Shown here: piece by piece, positions 1-10,874 of the stretch
Numbering within the stretch: the first letter of the stretch is position 1
How the letters are laid out: each line of letters opens with the position of its first letter
NCBI GenBank assembly: GCA_029204225.1
Contig: CM055102.1
Span: 32,796,085-32,860,084, forward strand
From: Diphasiastrum complanatum
Taxonomy: Eukaryota; Streptophyta; Lycopodiopsida; Lycopodiales; Lycopodiaceae
Length of the DNA: 64,000 bases
Direction of reading: 5' to 3'
Notes under the pieces: generated by a model
What the model was told of the DNA's origin: nothing
What the model saw: only the letters and a program-made list of their open reading frames with translations
The model's database searches: none
Program-made: the position numbers and the translations under genes

Positions 1-107
1 GGTCACCATCAAAAGGTGGCTCACTCTACTTTCTTTAAGATGGGTCTATTTGCATTTATTATTTTGCCTAGAAATACTAGTTCCTACATGGTCATTCCAT
101 CTTCCGG

Positions 108-293
108 AATTCACCATGAGACTTACACAGTTCTTGCTTGTCATTACTAACTAGTATTCCTCGGCTCTCATACTCGGCTCTCAATCTTCGTTAAACTCGT
201 CTTTTCAGAGACCTTCCTCGGTCTAAGGTGAGAGGTGCTCTTGAGTTGCTCTGGTCGAGTATCTTGGAGATTTGTCAAAACCAGCCAACAGAT
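108..293 (-). repeat. Short LTR-like dispersed repeat, copy 1
   Basis: Read on the minus strand, this stretch starts TGTTGG after ATC and runs about 185 bp to ...ACACAGTTCTTG-type sequence and CTCATGGTGAAT. It matches 59838-60022 on the plus strand over nearly its whole length, with scattered substitutions and a few small indels. Similarity stops at both edges, which suggests a discrete mobile unit. A TGTTGG start and a possible CA end fit a small LTR (solo LTR or TRIM-like element). No primer-binding site or internal region was seen beside it. Confidence 0.6.
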
Positions 294-1480
294 CACCATT
301 GAAACTCTGAACTGGCCAAAGGTCCATTCAGAATATGGATGGATGTAGACGCCACCCGGGCTCTAGTCTAGTTTTTTAAAGAATTTGTCAATTGTCTAGA
401 TCCAAGAGTCCGCATGGCCGCACAATATGTCTGGGACTTGGAGTACTTGATGGGTGTCAAAGGAGACGACTTTCTCCCACCCATCTATTTTGGCCTGAAC
501 ACGACCCTGGCATCCCAAAAAGTTGAAGACCAACTGCCAGTGGCTCAAGTGTATTATCCCGATTTCAAACCTGGATCGAGTAACATTGGCTCAAGGGCGT
601 CCATAAGTCCTTCTACCTTAGGACAAGAAGAGCACAACAAGATTGGATTTCATGGAAGACGTGACCGGATATCTCATCCACCAATGACGTGCTAAACGGA
701 ACTTATACTAAGTACCATAGTGCCGAGGAACCGACATTACTTCAAGTTGGAGGCCCTGTTGAGAGTATGACGATGTAAATAAATAAATTAGCCGAAAATA
801 GTTGCGAGGCTCATGGCATCCTGTGTGGGTAAGCCCATGGCCCAATGGGCACTTGTAAATAAATAATTATGGACATAAACTTGACTTTGGGCCATGTAAT
901 TAAAAATAATATCAGAAGACCAAAGTTAAGCTTAAGTTAAGTTACTAAGTTTTTTGGGATTAGTTAAAAGTCAAATGGTGGTAGATGGGGTGTGTTTCTT
1001 CCTACACCATAGGTTCATTTGTGTTTCTTGTGGATGGTGTGGATTACAATCCCCAAGGGACAAGGGCCACCCCAAAGATAAAAATACACCATTTGTAACT
1101 CATTTCTATGCTTAATGAGAAGGAGAAAGCTCTATCATTTTGGAGAGAAGCATCTTCATTTGCTATTTAATACTTGCTAATGCTTTTGTGTGCTTGTGTC
1201 TTTGCTTTCTAGTTTTTATGTTTTTGGTTTCATTAGTTATTGTTTCTCCATTAGCATGCACAATGAGCAAATGAGCTAACCTCCCCTCTCACTCTCTTTG
1301 TCTCCTTCTTTCTCTACTTTCTACTTCTATCTATCTATCTCTCTCCCTCTCTTTCACCCAAAATCATGATGTGTGTGTGTGGTTACTGTAGGAAGGAACA
1401 ATGTTAGGAAAAAGAGTAGAAAACATCTAAATCTAGCAACTTGACATAGTTTGGTACCTTTCTAGTGTTCTAACGCTCTT
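294..1480. other. No recognisable gene; one short open frame
   Basis: A 93-residue open frame (414-695, plus) has no motif I recognise and may be chance or a relic. From about 780 to 1300 the DNA is AT-rich and non-coding. A CTAT/CT-rich microsatellite-like patch lies near 1320-1360. Nothing here supports a functional gene. Confidence 0.4.
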
Positions 1481-1485
1481 TGATA

Positions 1486-1928
1486 GGCAGAAGGGCTGCT
1501 CACCAATTAAATCTATACACCCTACAAGCCAATGAGAGATCGCTCAAGGATTACATCTATACCTTGGAGCGCAACATCTCAAAAGAGAAGACAACAACGC
1601 AGAGAGCCCAGGAAAACTTCGCAGCCCAATAGACGGCCCTGGAGCTCAAGGTTCAACAAGTGGACTATCAAGTGCATGCAATTCAGGCTTCACTCCATCA
1701 TATGGTCGCCACAGTAGAAGAAGAGACATTAGCCGCTCAGAAACTCTAGGGGAAGTGGACCAAATATTATAAAGATCACTTAGCCAGGGCACTCAGGATC
1801 AACGGAAGATTCATGAGGCCGTGCTCACAATAAAAGATACCGAACTGGCAACCCTATGCGCCACACTCCAAGAAGACGAGCATACACTCAAAGATTCCAA
1901 CAATGAGCTGAAGATTCTGAAGAAATAG
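1486..1928 (+). pseudogene. Broken coiled-coil reading frame
   Basis: Frame 1 from 1486 reads a Gln/Glu/Lys/Leu-rich helical sequence (for example LKDYIYTLERNISKEK) interrupted by two TAG stops. Near 1797 the sense shifts to frame 3, which continues in the same style (KDTELATLCATLQEDEHTLK) to TAG at 1926-1928. The heptad-like Leu spacing suggests a coiled coil, as in some plant retrotransposon gag or mobile-domain proteins. No enzyme motif is present, so the family is unknown. It is clearly not intact. Confidence 0.4.
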
Positions 1929-2222
1929 TTCATCGCCATTCTGGAGTTCTCCATTGCTCTAGACAACAATCTTCCTTTTACTTTTCAATATCTTATTAGA
2001 TTAGCTTTCTATTAAATTTCTCTACCTTTTCCAGCTCCCCCCCCTCTCTAATTTAAAGCTCATTCGCATTTATTAGCTTGCATAGGAGGCGAATAAGAAT
2101 ATATTTGTTTTTGTTGTCCTTACTGGGTTTGTCCAAGTTAAGGATTTTGACTATTTCTACGATGTTTTTGGGAGTCCTTCATTCCATTTTGTTGCAGGCC
2201 TTTGTGCCACTCATTAATTTTT

Positions 2223-3008
2223 TGTAGGATCGATGCTTTCAATTGGAGCTAAATCATATGCATGAATCCCCCTCTTTGTTCCACCCTCGTTCATCCCTTC
2301 ATCTTCACAACACACGCCTGTATGGTAGGTGCCAGCAGGAGCATAGACGTCGTCAGACACATTGGCAGAGCACATCAAGCATTGCCATACTACCATCGTC
2401 GCCCTTCCTGAAGCCCTCAGCCTGCCTATAACGAGCTTCGGACCCTCTATTACGGTTGTCATCAATACCATCCCGGCACCCTCATCCTCTGCTACAATGC
2501 AGCCTTGGCACATTATAATGCCATTGCCCAAGATGCATCCATCCACCATTCATGCTCCATCTCTAATCTTTTATTCATCAAATCCACCTCCACCATCGAC
2601 TACCAACAGCTCCAACTCACGTTCCCCCATTTCGACCTCCAAACTCGCAGAGACCACACCTTCGACCAGAATCTTTAGTACGTCGCACAGGCCAAAACCA
2701 CCACCTCTACCCTCCAAATCGATCCTAACATGCTGGAGCTCGAGATCGTCTCTCCTCCTTGCGACACTTCACCACCTCGCGCCACTTCAGCTCATGCCGC
2801 CTCTTCGCTGCCTATCATTTCGCCCCCCCCCCCCCCCCCAAAAAAAAAAAAAAAAATTTGATCTTCCATCCACCTTCACCGTTCCTCCTCGCATTGACGA
2901 CACTCATCTTGATCCTATTGTAGTACACCAACACTGGTACCAGAAGATCTTTTCAGTACCCGATTTAGAACAGCCGGTCCTCTTTGTAAAAAATATCCCA
3001 ATATAATG
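2223..3008 (+). pseudogene. Decayed coding-like stretch, Pro/Ser/Thr-rich, with C17-A17 tract
   Basis: A 214-residue Ser/Pro/Thr-rich open frame covers 2362-3006, but another plus frame (about 2225-2850) reads more like ordinary protein, for example YNAALAHYNAIAQD and LQLTFPHFDLQTRRD, with a few stops. The two cannot both be real. The stretch contains 17 C (2823-2839) followed directly by 17 A (2840-2856). I recognise no family. I take it as a relic of a coding sequence, possibly continuing the coiled-coil frame upstream. Confidence 0.25.
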
Positions 3009-4008
3009 ACAAGAGGCGGTTACAAGTTACCCGAAAAGCTCGACGAGCTTTTGAAGAAGACACCGACCAATGTTCTATCCCTTCTGCATCCTCAACTAGA
3101 ATGGCAAAAGGCGGTGCTCATGCGCAGTCCTGAGCTCATAGACACTGAAGACTCCCAGCATTGGGGCTTCAATTGGCCAATAATAAAGTCTGAACATGGT
3201 TGAAAAATAGCGGTCGACTTCACCAGGGCCCTCAACCGGTTCATGATCGATGGTACAAATAGATAACAGGAAAATAAGAAGGAGAAAATGGAAGAACGAC
3301 GAAAAACAAGGAATTAAAAGTGAGTCTTTCAATGCTTTTTGTGGACTTCTTTTCCTTTGGTTTTTTTTTTTTAAATACAGAGGAGATATAAATGCTTCAT
3401 GGAGCCTGCTCAAGTTGTTTGCCCTTCTTATCTTCGGCATCTCGGATCTGACGACGGGTTTGAGCGACCACGCGAACAAATCGGGACCACAATGAGCTGC
3501 ACGTTATGGCGAGCAAATTGGGCCGAACGTCGGGTGCATATTTTCCATGAATCTCGTCGTATACCATCATTCCAACCTCGCTATATTGACAAAGGATGTT
3601 GTAGAGAGGCGATGGTAGGTCCGGTATAGAGGGATTTGATCCTTGATGGCCGTCGACTTGAAACTTTTCTTGGGATTGAAGTAGAACTCGCCGAAGCACG
3701 TGTTTCTTTTGGTTCTGCTTCTTTTAGCTCTGTTTTTTTTGGTGAGGCTCTCTAGGAGGATGTTGCTCACTCAGATTTGCTTTCTCGTTTGGGCGACACT
3801 CAGGTCGCATTTGACATCCTGACGTCTTGCTTCATCCAACGCCCTTCTTACCTGTTGTGGACTTTCCCCCCTACTCAAGACTTTATGTGTCTTTTTTTTT
3901 CTTTGATAACTCTATTATGGATGTTTTTGGCCACCTTTTGGGCCGTGGTTCTTTGCATGGTGTGGACCCTTTCAGTTCGAAATTGAACTCGATTACCCAT
4001 TTCTTGTG
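3009..4008. other. No recognisable gene
   Basis: Several overlapping frames of 65-127 residues lie on both strands, none with a motif I know. This DNA ends at the GAGGT target site of Copia A, so it is part of the pre-insertion locus whose right half resumes at 10371. Confidence 0.4.
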
Positions 4009-4013
4009 GAGGT
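4009..4013. other. Left target-site duplication of Copia A (GAGGT)
   Basis: GAGGT here is repeated exactly at 10366-10370, directly outside both LTR ends. Five bases is the usual copia integrase stagger. Confidence 0.93.
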
Positions 4014-5132
4014 TGTTGGATTTACTCCTTCTACTCTCCTAAATCCCATTTTAATCTACCTCCATTCATGCTGCATATTTACTAACGTTGTCACGTAGTC
4101 TACATATTTACATGCAAATTCACACAGACGAAGAAAAGGCGAAAGAATTGCGACACTGTGTTTTTACACAGGTTATGGTGACATGAGAAAAGGGGACACT
4201 ATCTTACAGAATGCCGAAGGTGCCCTAAAAGCTAAGGCACCATGTAAAACTAATCCTAAGGCTATTCGTAAGAGTGACGCACTTTTCGCATCATCATCAC
4301 CAACATTAACTTCAGCTCTGACTGATGTCGCACCCTTTTCACGCTCACTCCATGCAGCTGTGCTAACTGACTGGACAACGATTGCAGCCACCCACGATCT
4401 CCTACAAACAACACATCCACTCTGTACTTTCACATCTGCACACCTGTAATATTATGTATATATATATATATATATATATACCATTTGAGTATTAAGGGAC
4501 AGAGGTTGAGAAGTCGACCAAGAAGATGACATAGACGAAGTAGATGTCCTGAGCATTGATTTTTTATTTTGTCAGAATTAAGGTTTCATTCCTTTTTACA
4601 GATTGAGACAAGCTTCGTAGGGCACGCGGTCTCGTCCGCTATTGTTTTGTGCTCTACCGCATTCTTGACATGTATACATGATATACTTAAATCTAATACA
4701 GTTCTTTGTTCTACATTCAGATCCGTGTTAAATTTGCTATGCTTATTATTCATTCTGTCTGATCTTTCTAGTTGTTCATTCTAGTAATAGACGACTAACA
4801 TTTAGTCTTGTTTTTCACGAATCGTTCGCGACTAATTATCATTCGAGCACAGTCTAGCTCTTCGCAAATTATTCGCTACATATAATTTGTCTTGCTATTC
4901 GCGACAAATTATTCTTCTAGTGCTTCATCTATTAATGTTTGGCTGCGTAATCTAGAATGACTGTGATTTCCATCACTGAAGTTCTGTTCATTCTGATAGG
5001 CATAGTCATGTTTACGGAGAGAGTCGTCTAACTCATTCCTCTGCACACGAACATTTTCTATTCGAGTTTTGTTTTTTGTTCAAGTTCGTTTCTCGTTCGT
5101 GTTCGTCATTCATCTCCCTTCTCTCTCCAACA
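4014..5132 (+). repeat. Copia A 5' LTR (1119 bp)
   Basis: The LTR starts TGTTGG and ends CAACA directly before the primer-binding site. It carries a (TA)n run near 4455-4480 that is longer than in the 3' copy; such a run could serve as a TATA region for element transcription. The overlapping 86- and 88-residue frames inside it occur on opposite strands and are best read as chance frames, not genes. Confidence 0.93.
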
Positions 5133-5144
5133 TGGTATCAGAGC
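5133..5144 (+). other. Copia A primer-binding site
   Basis: TGGTATCAGAGC abuts the 5' LTR. It is the standard plant copia site complementary to the 3' end of initiator methionine tRNA, which primes minus-strand DNA synthesis. Confidence 0.93.
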
Positions 5145-5289
5145 TCATTTTCGTAGCCTGATAAACTTCCACAGTACAAGACTCTACTAGCCGATAGAGT
5201 AATTGTTTTCTTGTTCTGTAATTCTAGTATCAGATTTTCATACTTAGGTCACTGATGGTTTCTCCTATCACTTAGACTAATTCTTCCAC

Positions 5290-6055
5290 ATGGATTTCCA
5301 AGGGAAAGCCAGTCCTATCATGGACAAGCTTGATGGAGCCAATTACCATCTGTGAAAATTTAAGATGAAAACTGTACTTATGACAAAAGAGTTGTATGAC
5401 GTTGTTACAGGTGCAGAAGAGACCGAAGCGGATGACGCGACAATCGCCAAATGGAAGCTGAAGGATGGAAAGGCTTTTGCGTTGATCATCCTCAACATCA
5501 CGGATACCCAAATGGCCATGTATCCGAGGCTCAGACATCGAAAGAAGTCTGGAACATCTTGAGCACACTATACGAAGTGCGAGATATAGCTTCCAAGCTA
5601 CATCTCAGGGAAAAATTCTACTCCTTCAAGATGACGAATGGTGATTCTCTGCAAAATCACATTAATCAATTCAAGAACTTGCTAAGACAAATGGCCGCTG
5701 TCGGATCTGTCATAGACGATCAAGACGTAGTGATGCAACTACTTACAAGCTTGTCAAGTTCTTATGACAGCTGGGTGATGATCATCACGACTCATCCAAA
5801 ACTGACTCATTCGAGAGTCATTACAATGTTGTTTCAGGAAGACACGCGAAGGAACGAAGCCTTGAGTTCCTCAACTGATTCTCACGCCTTGTACACCAAC
5901 AAGAGCACGACAAAGCAGAAGAAGAAAGGCCCGAAGAAATCAAAGCCAGACCAAAAACCAGTTCAGCACAAAGGACAGTTGAATCCGTAGACAAAGAAGA
6001 GGCTGTTCTGCAGATACTACAAACAAAACAACCACGAAATACAAGACTGCCAAAT
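5290..6055 (+). pseudogene. Copia A gag (broken)
   Basis: From ATG at 5290 the frame reads a copia gag start (MDKLDGANY), hits TGA where the family has a conserved Trp before KFKM, and continues in frame 1 to about 5520. It then shifts to frame 3 (5451-5990), which holds the UBN2-type gag core (KEVWNILSTLYE, LREKFYSFKM). After a TAG at 5988 a nucleocapsid-like knuckle follows at 6009-6050, in which the second Cys is Tyr, so the CCHC is incomplete. Gag would form the particle that packages element RNA. Confidence 0.88.
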
Positions 6056-6169
6056 ACTTCAAACGAAGAACAACAGCAAAAGGTAGTCGAATCAAGTGGC
6101 AAATGCAGCTGTAGAAGCTCCACAACCTATTCAAGAAGCGGATCATGATGCCTTCATGACCAACCACCA

Positions 6170-7270
6170 AGGAGCATCTGGCGACAGTTCTTGGTTCCTG
6201 GATTCCGGAGCCACTCAGCATATGACTAGCCTCATTGGCTATTTATAATACTCAGAAATTCGTTCACCTTGGTGACAATAGCACACAAGCTATAAAAGTA
6301 TGCTCTGCAAATAATCAGTCTAAGCTACTCTCTAAAGTTCTTTATGTACCAAATCTATCTACGAATCTGCTTTCTATAAGCAGAATCACAGATCTAGGAC
6401 ACAGAGTAGAATTCGAATGTGATCAATGTAAAGTAGTTGATAGGACAGGCAAGATCCTAGCACTTGAAAAGAGGCATGGATACTTGTGTAAATTGAGTAA
6501 TTGCTTTTCTGCCTCTAGTCAGGCTCTCAGTACTTCAATTCATTCAAATAAAGGTTTACTTTGGCATTATAGACTTGGTCATTTAAATCATGCTGCTGTA
6601 TAGCGAATGTCTAGACAATCTATTGTTCTTGATCTCGACTATCCTCGCAAAAAAGTCGAGTTACTTGTCTGTCAAGACTGTCTAGTTGGTAAACAGACTA
6701 GGAAACCATTTAAGTCAAGCCATCAGCATGTTGCTAGAGGATTGCTAGATGTTGTACATTCAGATATTTGTGGCCCGATGAAAAATCCTTCGTTGAAGGA
6801 TGCCAAGTATTTTATAACCATTATTGACGAATTCTCCAAAAGGACTATGGTGTATTTCATAAAGAATAAATTAGAAGCCTTCAACTGCTGTAGAATCTTC
6901 AAGGAGCGTGCAAAAAAGGAGACTGGAAGGATGATCAAGGCCCTAAGGTTAGACAACGATGGAGAATATATCTCCGTCGAGTTTAAGGAGCACTGCCAAA
7001 GCCAAGACATTGAGCAGCAATTCATCACTCCTTACAATCCTCAGTCTAATGGCTTAGCTGAGAGGAAGAATCGTACTATAGTTGAATATGTTAAATGTAT
7101 GTTATCGCATGCATCGTTGCCCAAGAGATTCTGGGTTGAAGCTGTCTCCACTGCAGCTTGTGTCCTGAACTGATGTTCGACCAAGGCCCTCTCAGACAAG
7201 ACACCCCATGAGGTGTGGACAGGCTCTAAGCCTTCCTTGAAGAATCCAAGAGTGTTTGGGTGCATTGCCT
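6170..7270 (+). pseudogene. Copia A protease and integrase (broken)
   Basis: The aspartic protease active site DSGA is at 6201-6212 in WFLDSGATQHMT. The pre-integrase domain follows (HYRLGHLNH, near 6560). The integrase core has all three acidic residues: Asp in HSDICGP at 6763, Asp in LRLDND at 6952 and Glu in GLAERKNRT at 7060. In-frame stops lie just after the protease, at 6601-6603 (AV-stop-RMSRQ) and at 7171-7173 (LN-stop-CSTKAL). The catalytic residues are thus present but the frame is not continuous. Confidence 0.9.
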
Positions 7271-9228
7271 ATGCGTAGATCCCAAAGGACACAAGGAAGA
7301 AATTGGACTTCCAAGGTCTCAAGACCATCTTGATCGGATATACTTCGTCTGATAACACTTACAAGCTGTACGATCTTGATACCCAGCAAATCTTGTATAG
7401 CTAGGATACAATCTTTATCGAGGATCAGTTCGTTGACCTCAAAGGCAAGGATATTGCTCAAGAAGAACCTTCATCACCTGCCGTTGACACGACAGTCCGA
7501 GCTTCTGGCTCAGGCGTGTCTATTGTCGACCCACTTCGAGACAATGAATCAGACGAATATGTTGCTGCTATCCAGCAACAAGTCCCAGGAGTGGTTTTGC
7601 AGTCGAATCCTCCTAGAAGATCAAGTCGAGTGCGCACACAGCCACAAGATATACTCTTGAGTTTGCCTGTCTCCTGATGTAGGAATCGACGACAATCGAA
7701 GAGGCACTTAGCCAACCAGACTCTGATCTCTGGAGAGAAGCTAAGTCGAAGCTCCCACTGGCTGCAATATAATTGATTGCAAATGGATCTTTAAAATAAA
7801 AAACAATTCCAACGGAACAATTGATCAAAGGAAGGCAAGACTGGTAGCACAAGGATTCACCCAGATCCCGAATGTCGACTATAGTGAGACTTTTAGTCCA
7901 GTCGTCAAACATTCGTCGATCCGAATGCTCTTGTCTTATGCTGCAGCTACCGGCCTCGAAGTACATCAACTTGATGTACAAATAGCCTATGTGAATGAAG
8001 CTATATAAGAAGATATCTATATGATCCAGCCCGAAGGATACGTTTTGGAAGACATGAAGAATCATGTTTGTAAATTCTACAAAGCAATGTATGGCTTGAA
8101 ACAGTCTGCCAGAGCTTGGTTTCAGAGGATCAACACATTCCTCATTGAACAAGGATTTAAACCACGCACTGCTGATTGCAACGTCTATTCCAAGTCGGTA
8201 CATAAATCCTTCATTATCATCACCCTATATGTTGATGATACATTGCTCTTCAACAACAATACCAATATGGTCAAGGATTTGAAATAGATGCTGTTCTCAG
8301 AGTTTGACATGACCGATCTGGGCGAAGCTCACTTCTGTCTTGGAATTCAAATCCACACAAATAGAGCAAATCGACTAATTTATATCACTCAACAAAGGTA
8401 TCTTCACAATGTACTTAACAAATACAATTTAATGAATTGTAAATTAGCTCACTCACCAATGGATCCAGGCCTACATCTGTCGAAGGACCAATGTCCCCAG
8501 ACCAAGCATGAATAGGAGCAGATGAGAGAATATATGTATCGATCGATACTTGGATATCTCGTGTACGCAATGGTCTGTACAATACCATATATCTCTTTTG
8601 TTGTTAGCTCACTCAGCCAATACATGGCTAATCCTGGCATTACCCATTGGAAGGCTCTTATTTGAGTCATGAGATATATTCGAGCTACCAAGGACCAGTG
8701 AATCTGCTATGGAGATGTCAACAACGACAATCTTCATCAGCTCAATGGTTATTCTGATGCAAGCTAGGGAGGAGATGTAGACTATCGTAAGTCCACATCT
8801 GGATTTACATTCTTCTTTGATGGCAGTCCTATTTCGTGGAACAGTCGTAAGCAAACCTCTATCACACTTTCTTTTACTGAAGCAGAATACATTTGCTGCT
8901 TCTCAATCTATTAAAGAAGCATTTTGGTTGAGAAATTTGCTGTCAGACATCAATCTGTATTAGTACAGCCCTAAAATTCTATTTCGTGAGAATCAAAGTG
9001 CTATTGTTTTTATCGGCCAACCCTAGATTTCATTCTAGGAGTAAGCACATTGAGATCAGATATCACTACATCAGGGGCAAGGTTCTCGACAGAGAGGTAA
9101 GCTTAACGTACTGCAGAACGCAGGACATGGTTGCAAACATTTTCACGAAAGCACTCAGTGTTTATGCACACAACAAATTTTGTGCATTGCTTAGTCTGAA
9201 GATTAAGGCATTCACGGATCCAGATTAA
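7271..9228 (+). pseudogene. Copia A reverse transcriptase and RNase H (broken)
   Basis: Reverse transcriptase landmarks are VDYSETFSPVVKHSSIR (about 7875-7925), MYGLKQSARAW (about 8090) and the catalytic box YVDD at 8228-8239. Stops occur before EDIYM (about 8006) and at 8285-8287. The copia RNase H region reads RKSTSGFTFFF and ISWNSRKQTS (about 8780-8860). The end (8986-9228) reads HIEIRYHYIRG and VANIFTKAL, the usual copia C-terminus. Several stops fall at positions where relatives carry Gln, Arg or Trp. Confidence 0.9.
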
Positions 9229-9235
9229 GGGGGGG
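9222..9235 (+). other. Copia A polypurine tract
   Basis: AGATTAAGGGGGGG directly precedes the 3' LTR start TGTTGG at 9236. It overlaps the last codons and stop of the RNase H frame. Such a tract primes plus-strand synthesis. Confidence 0.88.
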
Positions 9236-10365
9236 TGTTGGATTTACTCCTTCTACTCTCCTAAATCCCATTTTAATCTGCCTCCATTCATGTTGCATAT
9301 TTACTAACGTTGTCACACAGTCTGCATATTTACACGCAAATTCGCACAGACAAAGAAAAGGCGAAAGAATCGCGACACTGTGTTTTTACACAGGTTATGG
9401 TGACAGGCGAAAAGGGGACACTATCTTACATAATGCCGAAGGTGCCCTAAAAGCTAAGGCACCCTGTAAAACTAATCCTAAGGCTATTCGTAAGAGTGAC
9501 GCACTTTTCGCATCATCATCACCAACGTTCACTTCAGCTCTGACTAACATCACACCCTTTTTATGCTTACCCCATGCAGCTGTGCTAACTGACTGGACAA
9601 CGATTGCAGCCACCCACAATCTCCTACAGAAAACACATCCACTCTGTACTTTCGCATATGCAAACATGTAATATTATGTATATATATATACTGGATACCA
9701 TTTGAGTATTAAGGAACAGAGGCTGAGAAGTCGACCAAGAAGACGACATAGACGAAGTAGATGCCCTGAGCATTGATTCTTCATTTTGTCAGAATTAAGG
9801 TTTCATTCCTTTTTACAGATTGAAATAAGCTTCGTAGGGCATGTGGTTTCGTCCGCTATTGTCTTGTGCTCTACCACATTCTTGACATGTATACATGATA
9901 TACTTAATCTGATACAGTTCTTTGTTCTGCATTCAGATCCGTGTTAAATTTACTATGCTTATTATTCATTCTGTCTGATCTTTCTAGTTGCTCTTTCTGG
10001 TAATAGACGACTAACATTTAGTCTTGTCTTTCGCGAATCATTCACGACTAATTATCAGTCGAGCACAGTCTAGCTCTTCGCAGATTATTCACGGCATATA
10101 ATTTGTCTTGCTATTCGTGACAAATTATTCTTCTGGCGCTTCATCTATTAATGTTTGGCTGCGTAATCTAGAATGACCGTGATTTCCATCACTAAGGTTC
10201 TGTTCATTCTGATAGGCGTAGTCATGCTTACGGAGAGAGTCGTATAACTCATTCCGCTGCGCACGAACATTTTCTGTTCGAGTTCGTTTCTCGTTCGAGT
10301 TTCGTTTCTTGTTCGAGTTCGTTTCTCGTTCGTGTTCGTCGTTCATCTCCCCTCTCTCTCCAACA
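9236..10365 (+). repeat. Copia A 3' LTR (1130 bp)
   Basis: Colinear with 4014-5132, with scattered mainly C/T and G/A differences, a shorter TA run near 9678-9690 and small duplications of the TTCGTTTCTCGTTCG type near 10280-10330. It ends CAACA at 10365 and is followed by the GAGGT duplication. Confidence 0.93.
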
Positions 10366-10370
10366 GAGGT
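10366..10370. other. Right target-site duplication of Copia A (GAGGT)
   Basis: Exact copy of 4009-4013, directly outside the 3' LTR. Confidence 0.93.
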
Positions 10371-10874
10371 GTGGGTCTTCTCTCTATGGTTTCTTTTGCA
10401 CCTTCAACTTTTCTTGGGAGCTGGGCTCTTGTTGCCCCTGTCTTATCTTCTCAGTTCCTTGTTGACCATCACCTTGTTTTGGCAGATTGCATTGCTCGTG
10501 TGGATAGTGGTTCTCTGCCTTTTAAACTCCTTCTCATCGTTGCGCGGGAGCTTCTCGAGCTCTCTGCCCGAGCATGTCTTCCTTCTTTTGAGCAACTTCT
10601 CACTTTCAAATCAGATCACTTGCAAGAGACTTTCTTGGAGCACGTGCACAAACAAACCCTTTCCAACATGCTCTCTAAGGCACCTTCGACATTGCATCTA
10701 GTTCGACTTATTTCTTGTGCGGGTCCATGTGCAAGGGCTTGGTTGTTGGCTCTACGTGTCGTTCCATTTGAAGTTGCCTTTTCCCAAGGGACATGGAGTT
10801 TCCATATTCATAGCTTGGCCCTTGGCATGGGACACATGATTGAGATATTTGATAAAGAGACAAGAGACAAATAG
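10371..10874 (+). pseudogene. Interrupted open frame flanking Copia A, possibly from a non-LTR-type retroelement
   Basis: A 180-residue frame continues from the LTR end to 10874. Outside the LTR part it reads like real protein: ARELLELSARACLPSFEQLL, then a SCAGPCARAWLLALRV segment. A Cys-x-Gly-Pro-x-Ala-x-x-Trp-Leu pattern resembles the region after the reverse transcriptase in some plant and protist retroelement ORFs. That match is from memory and weak. Copia A inserted at its left edge. The left flank (3777-4013) is open in other frames and does not join it convincingly. Confidence 0.25.

Larger units (their letters stand above)
4014..10365 (+). mobile_element. Copia A: complete Ty1/copia LTR retrotransposon, non-autonomous by mutation
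   Basis: The element is bounded by two LTRs (4014-5132, 9236-10365), both starting TGTTGGATTT and ending CCAACA. GAGGT occurs immediately before the 5' LTR (4009-4013) and immediately after the 3' LTR (10366-10370) as a target-site duplication. A primer-binding site follows the 5' LTR and a purine tract precedes the 3' LTR. The internal domains are in Ty1/copia order: gag, protease, integrase, reverse transcriptase, RNase H. Many stops and frameshifts break the polyprotein. In the first ~205 bp of the LTRs I count about a dozen differences (~6%), so the insertion is old. Confidence 0.95.

Noticed and set aside
2214-2549. 111-residue minus-strand frame
   Set aside because: Overlaps more coding-like plus-strand text and shows no known domain.
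3096-3479. 127-residue minus-strand frame
   Set aside because: No motif, low-complexity Phe/Leu stretch and no supporting context.
4173-4449. Overlapping 86- and 88-residue frames on both strands, repeated in the 3' LTR (9395-9667)
   Set aside because: They lie wholly in the LTR, oppose each other on the two strands and have no motif. Their recurrence only reflects LTR identity.
7613-8203. 196-residue minus-strand frame
   Set aside because: Antisense shadow of Copia A reverse transcriptase, whose plus-strand motifs are unmistakable.
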